64,000 bases of DNA from M3007 sp035299505 (GCA_035299505.1 DATGWL010000110.1:32735-96734); one strand, 5' to 3'. Shown: positions 24,488 to 33,441, counted from the stretch's first letter. Translations and numbers: made by a program. Notes: a model not told the origin generated them from the sequence alone.

Positions 24488-27400
24488 CTACTCTTTTATT
24501 ACCAACACCCTGGGCTTACTAAATACCTTTTTTTCATTTTGATAATACAAAAAAGCCTGGCTGGCCGGCGCTTCAAAACTTCCGGCCATATCTACCCGCA
24601 AATCCAGGGCAATATCCTTGTGCTCTTTCGGATTAATCCGCTCAAAATGGAACACCGCAAAACCATTCCACAACTCATAATAATCGCACTGCTTTTCATC
24701 CACCAGCTTTTTTAGCTGCCAGGGTTGCAACGACAATCCTGCCGGTATACCTATAATCATCATGGGCGCAGGCAGCATAGCATCCTGCAGATTGGTTAAC
24801 CTGGCCTGCAGCCGAACTGTTTCGCCAATTCGTGCGGCAGACTGATTAAAATCTGTGGTAAATGCAAACGGGACACCCGGCGCATCCGGCGGGTTTTTCG
24901 ACATGTAATGCCATTCCAGATCGAAGGGCACAATGACTTTTTCATCGCCAAAACGCACCGTAACGGGCGTACTTGCGCCCGTCAGATATTGCTCCAAACC
25001 CTGAATGTTCAGCCGACCTATCTGACCTGTGGAAAAAGCTTGTTCTGCCACTTTTTTGCCCGCTATTTCTACGGTCAGGACGCCATCTTTTTGCCCCTCC
25101 GATCTTTTTTGCGCATACATCGTCAATGCCCTTAAGGCCAGCACGGTGCTCTGTGTGTTTCCAAAGCCAAAGGCACCCTGCGATTTCAATAAAAACAACA
25201 TGCCCCGCTCTACCGCATCACTGTTGCGGTCATTGCGCATCAGCGCCACCATAGCCAGAGCGGTAGCTTCCACGCTGAGGGCTGCGCCCTGACTGAAAAA
25301 TACGGATACGGATTTCCCCGTCCAACTGCCGTCCGACTGTTGTTGCGCCAAAAGCCGATCCAGCACTGCCCCTGTTCGGGCATCGCGGGTAGCACTGAGG
25401 GTATTGGCCAGTAAAGCCCATAGGTAGGAATCTTCAGTTGTAGTCGTATTGGCATAACATTGCGCTATTTCGGCCTGAAACAACTGCCCGGCTCCGGCCT
25501 CTGCCACCGCCCAGGCAATATAGGCATCCATAAGTTCGCCGCTTTTCCATCCGTGTGCATTACCAGGGTTCAGCAACCATCCGCCCTTTCCATTGCGCCG
25601 GGAGTACAACCACCGGGTAGTACGACTCAGGAGCGCCGGATCAACCGGAAATACCTTTTTCATATCCGTAAACTCCAAAAGCCCGTAAGCCGTAAGCACC
25701 TCGTGTCCCGGATCCCTGCCATACCAATCAAAACCGCCGGACGCAGATTCATAACCCGTCAGTTTCTGGTAGCCTTCTTCCAGGTATTTCATGGCCTGCA
25801 ATTCCACTTCCGGGCGTATGGTATTGGTGGTACGCAATAAATCAAGCACAAGCAAATTGGGATAGTTGCTACTGCTTACCTGTTCAAAACACCCAACAGG
25901 CTGCCGCAACATGCGTTCCATACCCATTATCACGTTGTCGAGCACTGATGGATAAGCGTTTAGAGAAAGCCTGACCGTGCCCTGCACCGGTTCAATGAGC
26001 GACACGTCAAACTGACTTAGCGGCGCTTTCCCTCCTGCCACACCACGCATCGGAAATCCGGGATTTTCGGTCCTGATTCTGGCCTCAAAAGCATCTGCCA
26101 GCACTTCATCTGCATACAATTGCACCTGAAATACCTGATCATCTTTAAGCGGAAACCCTATGGCATAACTGGCCGACAAAACTTTGGTTTCGCCTGGCGC
26201 CAGACGCACCTGTACACCTTTTGATGAAATGCTGTTGGGCAACGGAGTGAAATGTTCAGGCGCGCGCAGGCGCAGGAACCCGCCCGCCGGATACGCCGTT
26301 TTGTTGCTCACCGCAATTTGCCAGGTAGGCAAATCTCCTACCATTACAAACGCTGGCGCTTTCAGCTGAATACTTAGCGGTTTTTGTACAAAGAAAGAGG
26401 TCTCCGCCCTTCCAACACTCCCTTGAACGCTCAGTCCTTCCAGACTTGCCCGAAAATTGGTAATTGCATCGGATGTATAAAATGTAACCTTGGCGCTGCC
26501 GTTTTGATCTGTTTCAAGAACTGGATTCCAATAAATAGTTGACCGAAAATCTGTGCGCTCCTCAGTAGGCTTTGTGGCGGCATATCTGGGCACATAAAAC
26601 GTACGGGCCTGATCAAAGTGCCTGCCTCCCGGTTTACGTTTATTTTTTGACCGACGAGTACGATCATCCCAATCCTGAACAGGTGGAGAATTCAGTGTGT
26701 TAATTCTGATTCCATCCACATAATAAACAACATTGTTACTCCGGCTGCCCCTGATATTCACCTCTCCCCCGTCAATGGCGCTCACCCCGGGCGTTGTGGC
26801 ATCCAGCGCATTGCGTTTTCTGACCGGAATGGCTTGTACTTGTTCCCTGCTGAGGGTTTGTGCACTGGCCATTTCATCCTGCGGAATTTTGTATGCCACA
26901 ATAGTCACTTCCTCCAAAATGCTACAGTTTCCAAGCGTAACATTCAGGCGTGCTCTTTTAGTGGGCGAAACCTTTACCTTGGTAATGGTTTGAGCGGTAA
27001 ACCCTGTGAAATAAAAACCAATCTCGTATTCTCCGGGCTCCAATGCAAGCCTGAAAAAACCATAGTAATCAGACACTGCCCCCCGCACGAATTCCCCCCC
27101 TTTCATGACTTTTATAGTAGCGCCAACCAAGGGTTCTACCCCATCGTTCATCAGACCAATCAGGTTATACTTATCCTGACATATTTCATAAACACACTGA
27201 ACACCTGGCTTAAGCGGCTCGGGCTCTTTGATATACAATTCCAGATCATCTGTATAATGAAAAAGCGCCATGTATTTATCCTTGTCGAAATATAATCCGG
27301 TGTATTTGGACAGGTCAACATTTTCGAATGAAAAATAGCCTTCCTGACTTGTAATGGTACTTTCCCCGTTGGGATGAAGCCTGATTTTTTTCTTTTTAGC

Positions 27401-29122
27401 CGGAACGCCTTCTGATTGGTACAACCTGCCTGCAATAACAGCACGTTCGGCATATCCATATCCCTGATAAAAATTGTTATCCAGGATATCCGACCAGGTA
27501 AACCGTCGCCATCCCTGCGTGAGCAACAGATAATCCAGCGCCTGATCAGCCTGCGGTTCTGCGGGATCAAAATAGAAATTGGGTTCTTCTATAACGCCTT
27601 TTACCTCTTGTTCCAGCAACAAACTGGCCAGAATGTTGCCCTGTTTATCGTCGGCAAAAGTCAGCAGTTTTTCATCTACAACCGACAGAGAGAAATGGCC
27701 TTTTACCGGTTTGCCGGCATGATCGTTTACCTGAATGCTGAGGTTTACCTCCTCGCGGGGCATGTATTCCTGTTTATCGGTTTTCATCGTGATGTTCAGG
27801 CCTTTATTGCGCCCCACAAACACGAGTCGCTCGGCCAAAGCAGTGCGGTTTTCATCCATCAGCGTAATCCGGGCAATACCCATGGGCCAATGGGCGGCAG
27901 GCACCTCAATGGTTGTTGACATTTGGGTGGTTTCCAGGGGCACAAAGCAGCATAGTTCATCGCGCAATGTCCCCACCAAAAACAGTTTGCCGGGATGGCT
28001 CCCACGCAATTGAAAGCTCAATGATTGCGCATCCTGCTTCAGCAAGTGCAGGGAAATGCCGTTCAGTTCAGCCTCGGGGATGGGGAACAGCGTATTAGCA
28101 GCAAAAGGTTTGAGCAGTTGGGCAGCGTATGTTTCTCCGGCCTGCGGGGTAAAATCAAAGGCCCCCATCCCGTCGTGAAAACTCCGGAATGATGTCACTA
28201 CCCGACCTTTGCTATCTACCACGGCGCCCTCCACATCGGCGGGTTTGCCTTGTGCATTGAGGCATTTAAAAGCCATACGACAGGGGAATCCGGCTATTGC
28301 CTGGCCACTTTCAGGGAAAAACTGGAGATCCAGTTGATGCAATGTAATGGGCACAGGTCTGGAAATAGCTTCCTGTTGCCCCTGGTGAAGCAATTGCACA
28401 TTCAGAAGTCCGTCGGCAGATTCCAGTTTTTCGGGCAGGGTAAAGCGGATGAACGCCTGACCGGCTTCATCGGTAGAGGTTTCGCCCTGGGTATAGGTTT
28501 TGCCGGCTAGTTGCACTGTAAAGTTCAGTTTTTGTGCTGCGAGCGGCTTGTTCTGGATGGTATGACCATTGAAGCGGGCGATAGCTATTTCGCCGGGACC
28601 AACGGCTTTTCGTTCAAACCGGAGTTCCAGGTTGACATTGGGCAAAACCGTATGTTGCAAGGTAATGCTGCGTTCAAAACACTCCTGGGTATGCCCCATC
28701 CAATGAGTAAACGCTTTGATTTTATACTGGCCACCTGCCATATTGGGCGGGAAATAAAACTCGCCGGCGCCAACACCTTCCAGGGCCAGAATTTCCCTGC
28801 GCGATAACATGTAGCCGCGCATATCATGGAGTTCTACGTACAAAACCTGGCTTTGGAGAGAGGCTTGCAAATTGCCTGCATTTACGATATAGGCACAAAA
28901 CCACAGATATTCGCCCGGCTGCAGCAGCGTTTTATCGAGACTCAGGTACATTTTTTCCGGGGCTGCATCTGCACGGTATTCAGAGAGCTGCGTTTGTAAT
29001 GTTTTACAAAAAACAGAATCAGTTTCAGTGAGCGGTGTAACGGCAGATAGAGGCGCAGCTGCAGGAGCAGCCATTGCGGAGACACCTGACAGCCAGATAG
29101 CGAAAAATGTAGTAAAGAACAT
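24488..29122 (-). CDS. Alpha-2-macroglobulin family protein with thioester motif and TonB-plug-like insert
   Basis: 1544 residues. The N-terminal hydrophobic stretch (MFFTTFFAIWLSGVSAMAAP) is a signal peptide. An MG2-type domain begins at about 55 (KMYLSLDKTLLQPGEYLWF) and further macroglobulin domains follow. A carboxypeptidase-regulatory-like sandwich lies at about 665-745 (LVGATIKVMKGGEFVRGAV). Next is a segment resembling a TonB-receptor plug (about 750-810; NVVYYVDGIRIN near 795-806), then the A2M core. The thioester motif GCFEQ lies at about residue 1076-1080, followed by the alpha/alpha toroid (SASGGFDWYGRDPGHEVLTAYGLLEF) and a receptor-binding-like C-terminus. By family knowledge A2Ms trap proteases covalently. 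The usual PBP1C partner is absent here. Confidence 0.88.
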   Translation of the reverse strand: MFFTTFFAIWLSGVSAMAAPAAAPLSAVTPLTETDSVFCKTLQTQLSEYRADAAPEKMYLSLDKTLLQPGEYLWFCAYIVNAGNLQASLQSQVLYVELHDMRGYMLSRREILALEGVGAGEFYFPPNMAGGQYKIKAFTHWMGHTQECFERSITLQHTVLPNVNLELRFERKAVGPGEIAIARFNGHTIQNKPLAAQKLNFTVQLAGKTYTQGETSTDEAGQAFIRFTLPEKLESADGLLNVQLLHQGQQEAISRPVPITLHQLDLQFFPESGQAIAGFPCRMAFKCLNAQGKPADVEGAVVDSKGRVVTSFRSFHDGMGAFDFTPQAGETYAAQLLKPFAANTLFPIPEAELNGISLHLLKQDAQSLSFQLRGSHPGKLFLVGTLRDELCCFVPLETTQMSTTIEVPAAHWPMGIARITLMDENRTALAERLVFVGRNKGLNITMKTDKQEYMPREEVNLSIQVNDHAGKPVKGHFSLSVVDEKLLTFADDKQGNILASLLLEQEVKGVIEEPNFYFDPAEPQADQALDYLLLTQGWRRFTWSDILDNNFYQGYGYAERAVIAGRLYQSEGVPAKKKKIRLHPNGESTITSQEGYFSFENVDLSKYTGLYFDKDKYMALFHYTDDLELYIKEPEPLKPGVQCVYEICQDKYNLIGLMNDGVEPLVGATIKVMKGGEFVRGAVSDYYGFFRLALEPGEYEIGFYFTGFTAQTITKVKVSPTKRARLNVTLGNCSILEEVTIVAYKIPQDEMASAQTLSREQVQAIPVRKRNALDATTPGVSAIDGGEVNIRGSRSNNVVYYVDGIRINTLNSPPVQDWDDRTRRSKNKRKPGGRHFDQARTFYVPRYAATKPTEERTDFRSTIYWNPVLETDQNGSAKVTFYTSDAITNFRASLEGLSVQGSVGRAETSFFVQKPLSIQLKAPAFVMVGDLPTWQIAVSNKTAYPAGGFLRLRAPEHFTPLPNSISSKGVQVRLAPGETKVLSASYAIGFPLKDDQVFQVQLYADEVLADAFEARIRTENPGFPMRGVAGGKAPLSQFDVSLIEPVQGTVRLSLNAYPSVLDNVIMGMERMLRQPVGCFEQVSSSNYPNLLVLDLLRTTNTIRPEVELQAMKYLEEGYQKLTGYESASGGFDWYGRDPGHEVLTAYGLLEFTDMKKVFPVDPALLSRTTRWLYSRRNGKGGWLLNPGNAHGWKSGELMDAYIAWAVAEAGAGQLFQAEIAQCYANTTTTEDSYLWALLANTLSATRDARTGAVLDRLLAQQQSDGSWTGKSVSVFFSQGAALSVEATALAMVALMRNDRNSDAVERGMLFLLKSQGAFGFGNTQSTVLALRALTMYAQKRSEGQKDGVLTVEIAGKKVAEQAFSTGQIGRLNIQGLEQYLTGASTPVTVRFGDEKVIVPFDLEWHYMSKNPPDAPGVPFAFTTDFNQSAARIGETVRLQARLTNLQDAMLPAPMMIIGIPAGLSLQPWQLKKLVDEKQCDYYELWNGFAVFHFERINPKEHKDIALDLRVDMAGSFEAPASQAFLYYQNEKKVFSKPRVLVIKE

Positions 29123-29395
29123 AAGAAAAGATTTAGCGTATGGATGTTGGCAGACTTGAGATTACACAAGTGGTGCATCAAAAGTGTTGTGCCAGACTAC
29201 GAACGCCAAGCGCCGATGAGTGAAGCCGGGTACAGGGCAGGTGAATGATGGCTGTGGGTGATTGGAAGCTGCGGGGCGGGGAAATGAAACTTTGCGCTTG
29301 CAGCCAGGCGATGGAATTTTAAACTGTTATCGGGAAAACCGACAACACTCCCACATTGGCTTTGTTGCTGCTTATTAAGCAGATATAATTATCCC

Positions 29396-29938
29396 TCATT
29401 TATTGGAATAATAAAAGTAAAATGGCTTAAAATAGAATAAATTTGAATCATATTCACGGGGCAGTATGAACGATCTCCTAATATCCTTTTTAGTAACACA
29501 TAAGTATTTATAGTTTTTATGTAAATTAAGCGTATCTACTATTTGCAAGGTTTTAGTATTGAAACTACTTAATTTAAACTTAATTGTACTATCTATACTT
29601 ATACACGCACCTATTATACCTTTTGATTCTAAAAGCTTTGAATAGGAATTAAAATTTTCAAGCACTTCTTGCTCGGATTTTTCCTTAAAATGATTGCCAT
29701 AAACACTTGTTTTAAACAACCTTTTATTAACATAATAAACCTCTCCATCTTTTATAAAAATAAATTTGTTAAAATTTCTATTAGTCCGAACAGTTTGGAT
29801 ACAAATTTCAGACAAAATGGTGTCAGAAAACAGTGTTTCAATTGTTGAAAAATCTTGAGCGACATCGGTTCTCAAATCACAAGCAGTGAAATATAAGGTA
29901 ATGAGCAGCAAAAATCCGAACGATTGTATGTTTTTCAT
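29396..29938 (-). CDS. Lipoprotein of unknown function, AT-rich
   Basis: 180 residues. The signal sequence ends in a lipobox (LLLITLYFTAC, C20). The rest is Lys/Asn/Ile/Phe-rich with no recognised domain. Codon usage and base composition are clearly more AT-rich than in the genes to the left, like the other small genes up to 36 kb. Upstream on the same strand (about 30015-30080) lies a 22-codon open stretch (MSNNADLDNMTFHDFTWVEYQN) that looks like the tail of a lost gene, next to a repeat copy. It could be an immunity-type or otherwise accessory protein, but nothing in its sequence proves it. Confidence 0.6.
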   Translation of the reverse strand: MKNIQSFGFLLLITLYFTACDLRTDVAQDFSTIETLFSDTILSEICIQTVRTNRNFNKFIFIKDGEVYYVNKRLFKTSVYGNHFKEKSEQEVLENFNSYSKLLESKGIIGACISIDSTIKFKLSSFNTKTLQIVDTLNLHKNYKYLCVTKKDIRRSFILPREYDSNLFYFKPFYFYYSNK

Positions 29939-30085
29939 ATTTAGTTGCTTATAGTATTGGTTCTTCGTTATTTCTTATGGGCAACCACAAGATGATAGGT
30001 GTAATGGGTGCCTAATTTTGATATTCGACCCATGTAAAGTCATGAAAAGTCATATTATCAAGATCAGCATTATTGCTCATTTGAG

Positions 30086-30249
30086 CCCTGCCTGTGTCTT
30101 CCAGCCTCCATAGCACCGCAAAAGCCGGGCGCGGCAAAAATAATACAACAGACTTCCAATGAACATCAGGGATAAGAACAGTAACTTTCGCAGCTCCAAA
30201 TATCTTAAATTTTTGACTTCTCTGGATCTTTCGCTGCATTCAAGATGAC
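30086..30249. repeat. Island repeat, copy C (segments R1 + R2)
   Basis: It starts with CCCTGCCTGTGTCTTCCAGC and runs through the GCCGGGCGCGGCAAAA block to the CTCCAAATATCTTAAATTT and GGATCTTTCGCTGCATTC blocks. The same blocks in the same order are found at 34921-35075, and the second half at 30641-30730. The 200 bp to its right (30250-30450) hold no gene I can support. Confidence 0.85.
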
Positions 30250-30450
30250 GTTTTTTAGCCACTCACGGACGTAGTTATTCCCGAAGAAGTCGGGAAGACC
30301 CGAGTGTGGCGGAAAAATATTATATGCAGTTTTGAAACTTGAATCCGCATGAAATTAATTATAAAAACCGGACAATGTATTAAAAAAACAATAGATTCCG
30401 TAAGTGACAAAAAAACAGAAAAACAATATGTCTATTAATAAAAATCGATA

Positions 30451-30636
30451 TTAGCTTTTCCCTTTGCAATTAAAAATCCTAAATAAGAGATATGGCATAT
30501 AAATCATTAATGGTACGTTTTTACTAAGAATTAACGCTAAGGACTCATGCGTTTGAGCCCATCTCGCTATCTCAAGCGCCAAATTAATCGCCCAAAAAGC
30601 AAAAATAAGAATGTTATACAAATAATGTTTAGCCAT
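30451..30636 (-). CDS. Small hydrophobic protein (61 aa), possible
   Basis: The ATG at 30634-30636 starts a 61-residue frame with one clear membrane segment (YNILIFAFWAINLALEIA), a second hydrophobic stretch (LMIYMPYLLFRIF) and a basic tail NCKGKS. A longer frame would extend into the repeat and share its translation, so I use the inner ATG, which lies 5 bp from the edge of the repeat. It sits between two repeat copies like the other island genes. No family was recognised, and it may be a small membrane protein or a chance ORF. Confidence 0.4.
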   Translation of the reverse strand: MAKHYLYNILIFAFWAINLALEIARWAQTHESLALILSKNVPLMIYMPYLLFRIFNCKGKS

Positions 30637-30640
30637 TGTT

Positions 30641-31076
30641 TGAATATCAGGGATAAGAACAGGCACTTCCAGAGCTCCAAATATCTTAAATTTTTGACTT
30701 CTCCGGATCTTTCGCTGCGCTGCTAATGACACGCCGTGTTATTGTAGTATAAATGGCAGTCTGTTGGCCTCTATATGACAATTCTCGTTGTTTTTAGCCC
30801 ACGATGATTTTCTGACCAAAACCACCGTGGGCCATCAAGCCGCACGCTTTCTGCGAAAATCTGCGGGAAACCCCTCGTACGTTAGGTTTCCCGCAGATTT
30901 TCGCAGATTTCACCCGCAGATTTTCGCAGAGGCGTTCGGTTTGGGTTTGGTTGTGGGGATTGGGGCAAGTCAATTGTCCAGCATCAGCTTTGCTTGTTAT
31001 TTCAGTACTTCAAGAGGAGATTGTTACGGCGGAAAAATCTTGGTCGGACACGCTTTTTGGGAGATTACATGATTCT
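30641..31076. repeat. Island repeat, copy A (segments R2-R5)
   Basis: About 430 bp, roughly 90% identical by eye to 34995-35428. It contains a perfect 22-bp inverted repeat (30851-30872 with 30885-30906, CTGCGAAAATCTGCGGGAAA...), a third GCAGATTTTCGCAGA copy, and a 7-bp GCCCACG/CGTGGGC pair at about 30797-30833. The right edge lies directly against the stop codon of the 163-residue gene (31077), just as copy B lies against the stop of the 200-residue gene (35431). Confidence 0.92.
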
Positions 31077-31568
31077 TCAATAACCATTTTTAAGGTAATT
31101 GGCTATTAAAAGCACTTCAAAATCATTTAAAGACCTACATAAATTAGGATCTCTCATCATATGCTTAGGATCGCAAAGAACTAGCTTAAGATTTGTATTA
31201 GTTATTGGGAGATTAGTTTTTAATTCCTCAAAAAAAGAGGGAGGTGCGTAGTGGCAATCTGCACAGTTGTATATGAACAGGTCACTTCCAATATGCGGGT
31301 TGTATTGAAGATACTGAGGAAAAGCAGCTGAATCTAATACACCGACCTTGATTCCTTGTCCAAAAGTGCAATATTCTGCTACTACGATCTTGTGGTTAAT
31401 TTTATATAAGTTTATTTGGCAGATCGAGTCAAGCACTACCTTCTCCACATACATAGTATTTCTTTCATGCCTTTCCAACATAATACACCCCAAAATCTGG
31501 CAAGAGAGAAAAGACAGCCAAATCAGCAGGTAGTTCCATCCAGAACTTAAATTTTTCGGGTTGCACAT
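31077..31568 (-). CDS. Small exported protein with a CxxCH haem-like motif
   Basis: 163 residues. The N-terminal hydrophobic segment (WNYLLIWLSFLSCQILGC) is a signal or lipoprotein signal. The C-terminal 65 residues contain YNCADCHYAPPSFF, a CxxCH haem c motif, and end in LNDFEVLLIANYLKNGY, which matches the last helix of class I cytochromes c. A methionine pair in KHMMRD could supply the axial ligand. I infer a small mono-haem cytochrome c-like protein, but the N-terminal 90 residues (VEKVVLDSICQINLYKINHK...) match nothing I know. It overlaps the 3' end of a 46-codon ORF by 22 bp, and a repeat copy abuts its stop codon. An electron-transfer role is unexpected in this setting. Confidence 0.6.
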   Translation of the reverse strand: MCNPKNLSSGWNYLLIWLSFLSCQILGCIMLERHERNTMYVEKVVLDSICQINLYKINHKIVVAEYCTFGQGIKVGVLDSAAFPQYLQYNPHIGSDLFIYNCADCHYAPPSFFEELKTNLPITNTNLKLVLCDPKHMMRDPNLCRSLNDFEVLLIANYLKNGY

Positions 31569-31687
31569 AATTTATCATTTTGAATGATCGTACTTGATAT
31601 TCTCTTCTTGTAAAAAGCTTTTAATTTTATCAATACTTTTCGCCTCTCCCGATATTCTAATCGCCGCTCAAAACTATTTAAGGGCAT
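31547..31687 (-). CDS. 46-aa basic small ORF (SFExRLExRxRRK family), coupled to the downstream gene
   Basis: ATG at 31685-31687, stop at 31547, overlapping the start of the next gene by 22 bp. It begins MPLNSFERRLEYRERRKV. A second ORF at 32287-32430 begins MPENFGSFEQRLEHRKRRK. The conserved first 17 residues, the diverged tails and the same position overlapping a following gene argue for real translation in both. It is highly basic, probably one long helix. No function known. It could be a leader or coupling peptide, or the shared stub of a lost coding region. Confidence 0.5.
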   Translation of the reverse strand: MPLNSFERRLEYRERRKVLIKLKAFYKKRISSTIIQNDKLCATRKI

Positions 31688-31735
31688 TATTCGGTGTTCA
31701 ATGAGACAGAAAAGTACGGCATAATGTTCATTAAA

Positions 31736-31790
31736 CCCTGCCTGTTCTTCCTGCCTCCATAGCACCGTAGAAGCCGGGCGCGGCAAAAAC
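31736..31790. repeat. Island repeat, copy D (R1 fragment)
   Basis: CCCTGCCTGTTCTTCCTGCC through the AGCCGGGCGCGGCAAAA block matches the first 55 bp of copies B and C. It lies 14 bp from the stop codon of the 160-residue gene (31805), repeating the gene-then-repeat arrangement. Confidence 0.85.
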
Positions 31791-31804
31791 GCGTTTTACT
31801 GCAT

Positions 31805-32287
31805 TCACTTTTGCAGATTGTACCAATTATTAGAATAGCCTTCTTCAAAAGCCTTACTTATTACCGGCCAATCAACCAAATAATCTGATATGGAAATAAT
31901 CTGATCCTTGTGTTTTTTTAAATAATGGTATGAAAAATAAAATGTCATTTCAAAGTCTAAATCTTCAGAAACGGTCAATCGATAAAGCAAAGGCTCAACT
32001 ATTGTCTTATTTTCAATAGTGATAAATTTTGTATTTTCCCATTTACATGTTCCATGTTGCTGACTTTCCAGGTCACAAATATGGAAAATCATTGGGGTGT
32101 GTTCTGGATTGTCATTTTGCAAGACAAATTGCCCGGGTTTGTATAAATCATTATTATTGATTACATACTTTCTGTAACCTTGTAATTGGAACTGAAGGCA
32201 AGCATCGTAGGCAGCCTCTACCATGTCCAATAAAACTTCTTTATGATGTACTGGAGTTTTACTCCATATGGCTAGTCCAATTCCCAT
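31805..32287 (-). CDS. Uncharacterised 160-aa cytoplasmic protein
   Basis: No signal peptide or membrane segment. The sequence is a mix of helices and strands with many aromatic residues (MVEAAYDACLQFQLQGYRKY, EMTFYFSYHYLKKHKDQI, and a terminal SNNWYNLQK). It contains PMIFHICDLESQQHG but no motif I can assign. The ATG overlaps the TAA of the 47-codon ORF (TAATG), so translation is probably coupled. It has the size, composition and placement expected of an orphan immunity-type protein, which is inference from context only. Confidence 0.6.
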   Translation of the reverse strand: MGIGLAIWSKTPVHHKEVLLDMVEAAYDACLQFQLQGYRKYVINNNDLYKPGQFVLQNDNPEHTPMIFHICDLESQQHGTCKWENTKFITIENKTIVEPLLYRLTVSEDLDFEMTFYFSYHYLKKHKDQIISISDYLVDWPVISKAFEEGYSNNWYNLQK

Positions 32288-32430
32288 TATTTCAAGGTGT
32301 TTTTTAGTTCTTCTAATGAACCGATGATGATTTTGATTTCAATACCGTGGGTTTTACTCATTGCTCGTATATCTTTTCGCCTCTTCCGGTGTTCCAATCG
32401 CTGTTCAAAACTGCCAAAATTTTCAGGCAT
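32287..32430 (-). CDS. 47-aa basic small ORF (SFExRLExRxRRK family), coupled to the downstream gene
   Basis: ATG at 32428-32430, 4 bp after the stop of the 201-residue gene. Its TAA overlaps the ATG of the 160-residue gene. It starts MPENFGSFEQRLEHRKRRK and ends IIIGSLEELKNTLK. The first 19 residues match the N-terminus of the ORF at 31547-31687. It is too short for ordinary gene calls, and the packing 201 aa / 47 aa / 160 aa with 4-bp and overlapping junctions indicates an operon. Confidence 0.55.
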   Translation of the reverse strand: MPENFGSFEQRLEHRKRRKDIRAMSKTHGIEIKIIIGSLEELKNTLK

Positions 32431-32434
32431 ACTC

Positions 32435-33040
32435 TTATCCCATATATCTCATTCCTTTTTCTCCATCCAGCCACCTTAGTTGTTCATCGGCATATCGCTT
32501 GATTACTGGGTTTTCGCTTTCCAAATATTTCTTTAACAACGCTATGCTTTCTTCCGTATTTATGTCGGCTAATGCCCACATACATTTTCGGATGAAACTT
32601 GCGTAGCTTGTATCACTTAAATAGAGATATTTGAATTGCAAACTAATCACGGCATTAATATAGGGAATTGAAGTTTCAGATTTAATTGAAGTAATTATAG
32701 AAATTATATCTTCGTGATTATGATGCCATTTTTCTATTAATAAAAGATTGTAATAATTAACGAAGTCTGATTGAAGATTAAACCAAGATGGAACAAACAA
32801 CAATGCTTCGAGTGTATTACTCTTTTTCAAAACGAAGTCTTCATCTATCCAGCCCCCCATATCTTTGAAGATCTCTGATAACTCTTCAGTGGTACTTTTG
32901 GATTGGTCGTGCAAGAGCTCTTCAAATATTTTATTGAAAAATTGCTGCAATGCAAGTTGAATGATTTCACTTTTGGCAATCTCGAAAGAAGATTTGCCAA
33001 GTAAATTTTTAATATAAATTGAATAAACTGATCCTTTCAT
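32435..33040 (-). CDS. Uncharacterised HEAT-repeat-like protein (201 aa)
   Basis: Cytoplasmic and mostly alpha-helical. The C-terminal 50 residues (SFIRKCMWALADINTEESIALLKKYLESENPVIKRYADEQL) have the helix-turn-helix spacing of a HEAT/armadillo repeat pair. The middle contains SWFNLQSDFVNYYNLLLIEKWHHNHEDI. Several immunity families of polymorphic toxins are HEAT-like helical proteins of this size, so an orphan immunity gene is possible (inference). It is the first gene of a three-gene minus-strand unit. Upstream is a MITE-like element and then the divergent AbiE-type operon. Confidence 0.6.
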   Translation of the reverse strand: MKGSVYSIYIKNLLGKSSFEIAKSEIIQLALQQFFNKIFEELLHDQSKSTTEELSEIFKDMGGWIDEDFVLKKSNTLEALLFVPSWFNLQSDFVNYYNLLLIEKWHHNHEDIISIITSIKSETSIPYINAVISLQFKYLYLSDTSYASFIRKCMWALADINTEESIALLKKYLESENPVIKRYADEQLRWLDGEKGMRYMG

Positions 33041-33108
33041 TTTGTTTTTAGTCTATTTTTTCAAAGTAAATTAGGCCTTCATTAAAAATGTTTAGGGCTT
33101 TTCCTGCT

Positions 33109-33441
33109 CCGCTAGCGCGAAGTTACCCAAATCCCAAGCACAGCACACGCTGGCGCGATGTTTCAACATCGTGCCCATTATTTCCGCAGGCTTTGCCGGC
33201 AGCACGAAGCGAGCAGCCCGGCCGTTCTAATATTACGCTGTTGGACACGACTTTTGTTTTTGCCCCTCTTTTCATGGGTTGTTTGGTTACTCAAAGTTAA
33301 GCTCAAAAAGCCAATGAAAGAAGTGGAACAGCGCTAAAATCTGTGCGGTAGTTGTCGGCAAAGCCGACTGGGATTGTATGTCACGACGTTGGAACGTCGC
33401 GCCAGCGTGCGCTGGGGATTCGGGTAGCTTCGCGCAAGCGG
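33109..33441. repeat. MITE-like element with about 62-bp imperfect terminal inverted repeats
   Basis: Left end 33109-33173 (CCGCTAGCGCGAAGTTACCC...) and right end 33381-33441 (reverse complement CCGCTTGCGCGAAGCTACCC...) are about 85% identical by eye. Each contains an internal palindrome (CGATGTTtcAACATCG and CGACGTTggAACGTCG) beside GCGCCAGCGTG. The 200 bp inside carry related GGCTTTGCCGRC motifs but no ORF I would call a transposase. The element fills most of the gap between the island operon and the AbiE pair. Confidence 0.75.

Noticed and set aside
30800..31000. CRISPR array (repeated GCAGATTTTCGCAGA units)
   Set aside because: Only three close copies with no regular spacers; they form hairpin arms within the island repeat.
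33088..33300. 70-codon frame in the MITE-like element
   Set aside because: Falls across the inverted repeat, biased composition, no start context or domain.
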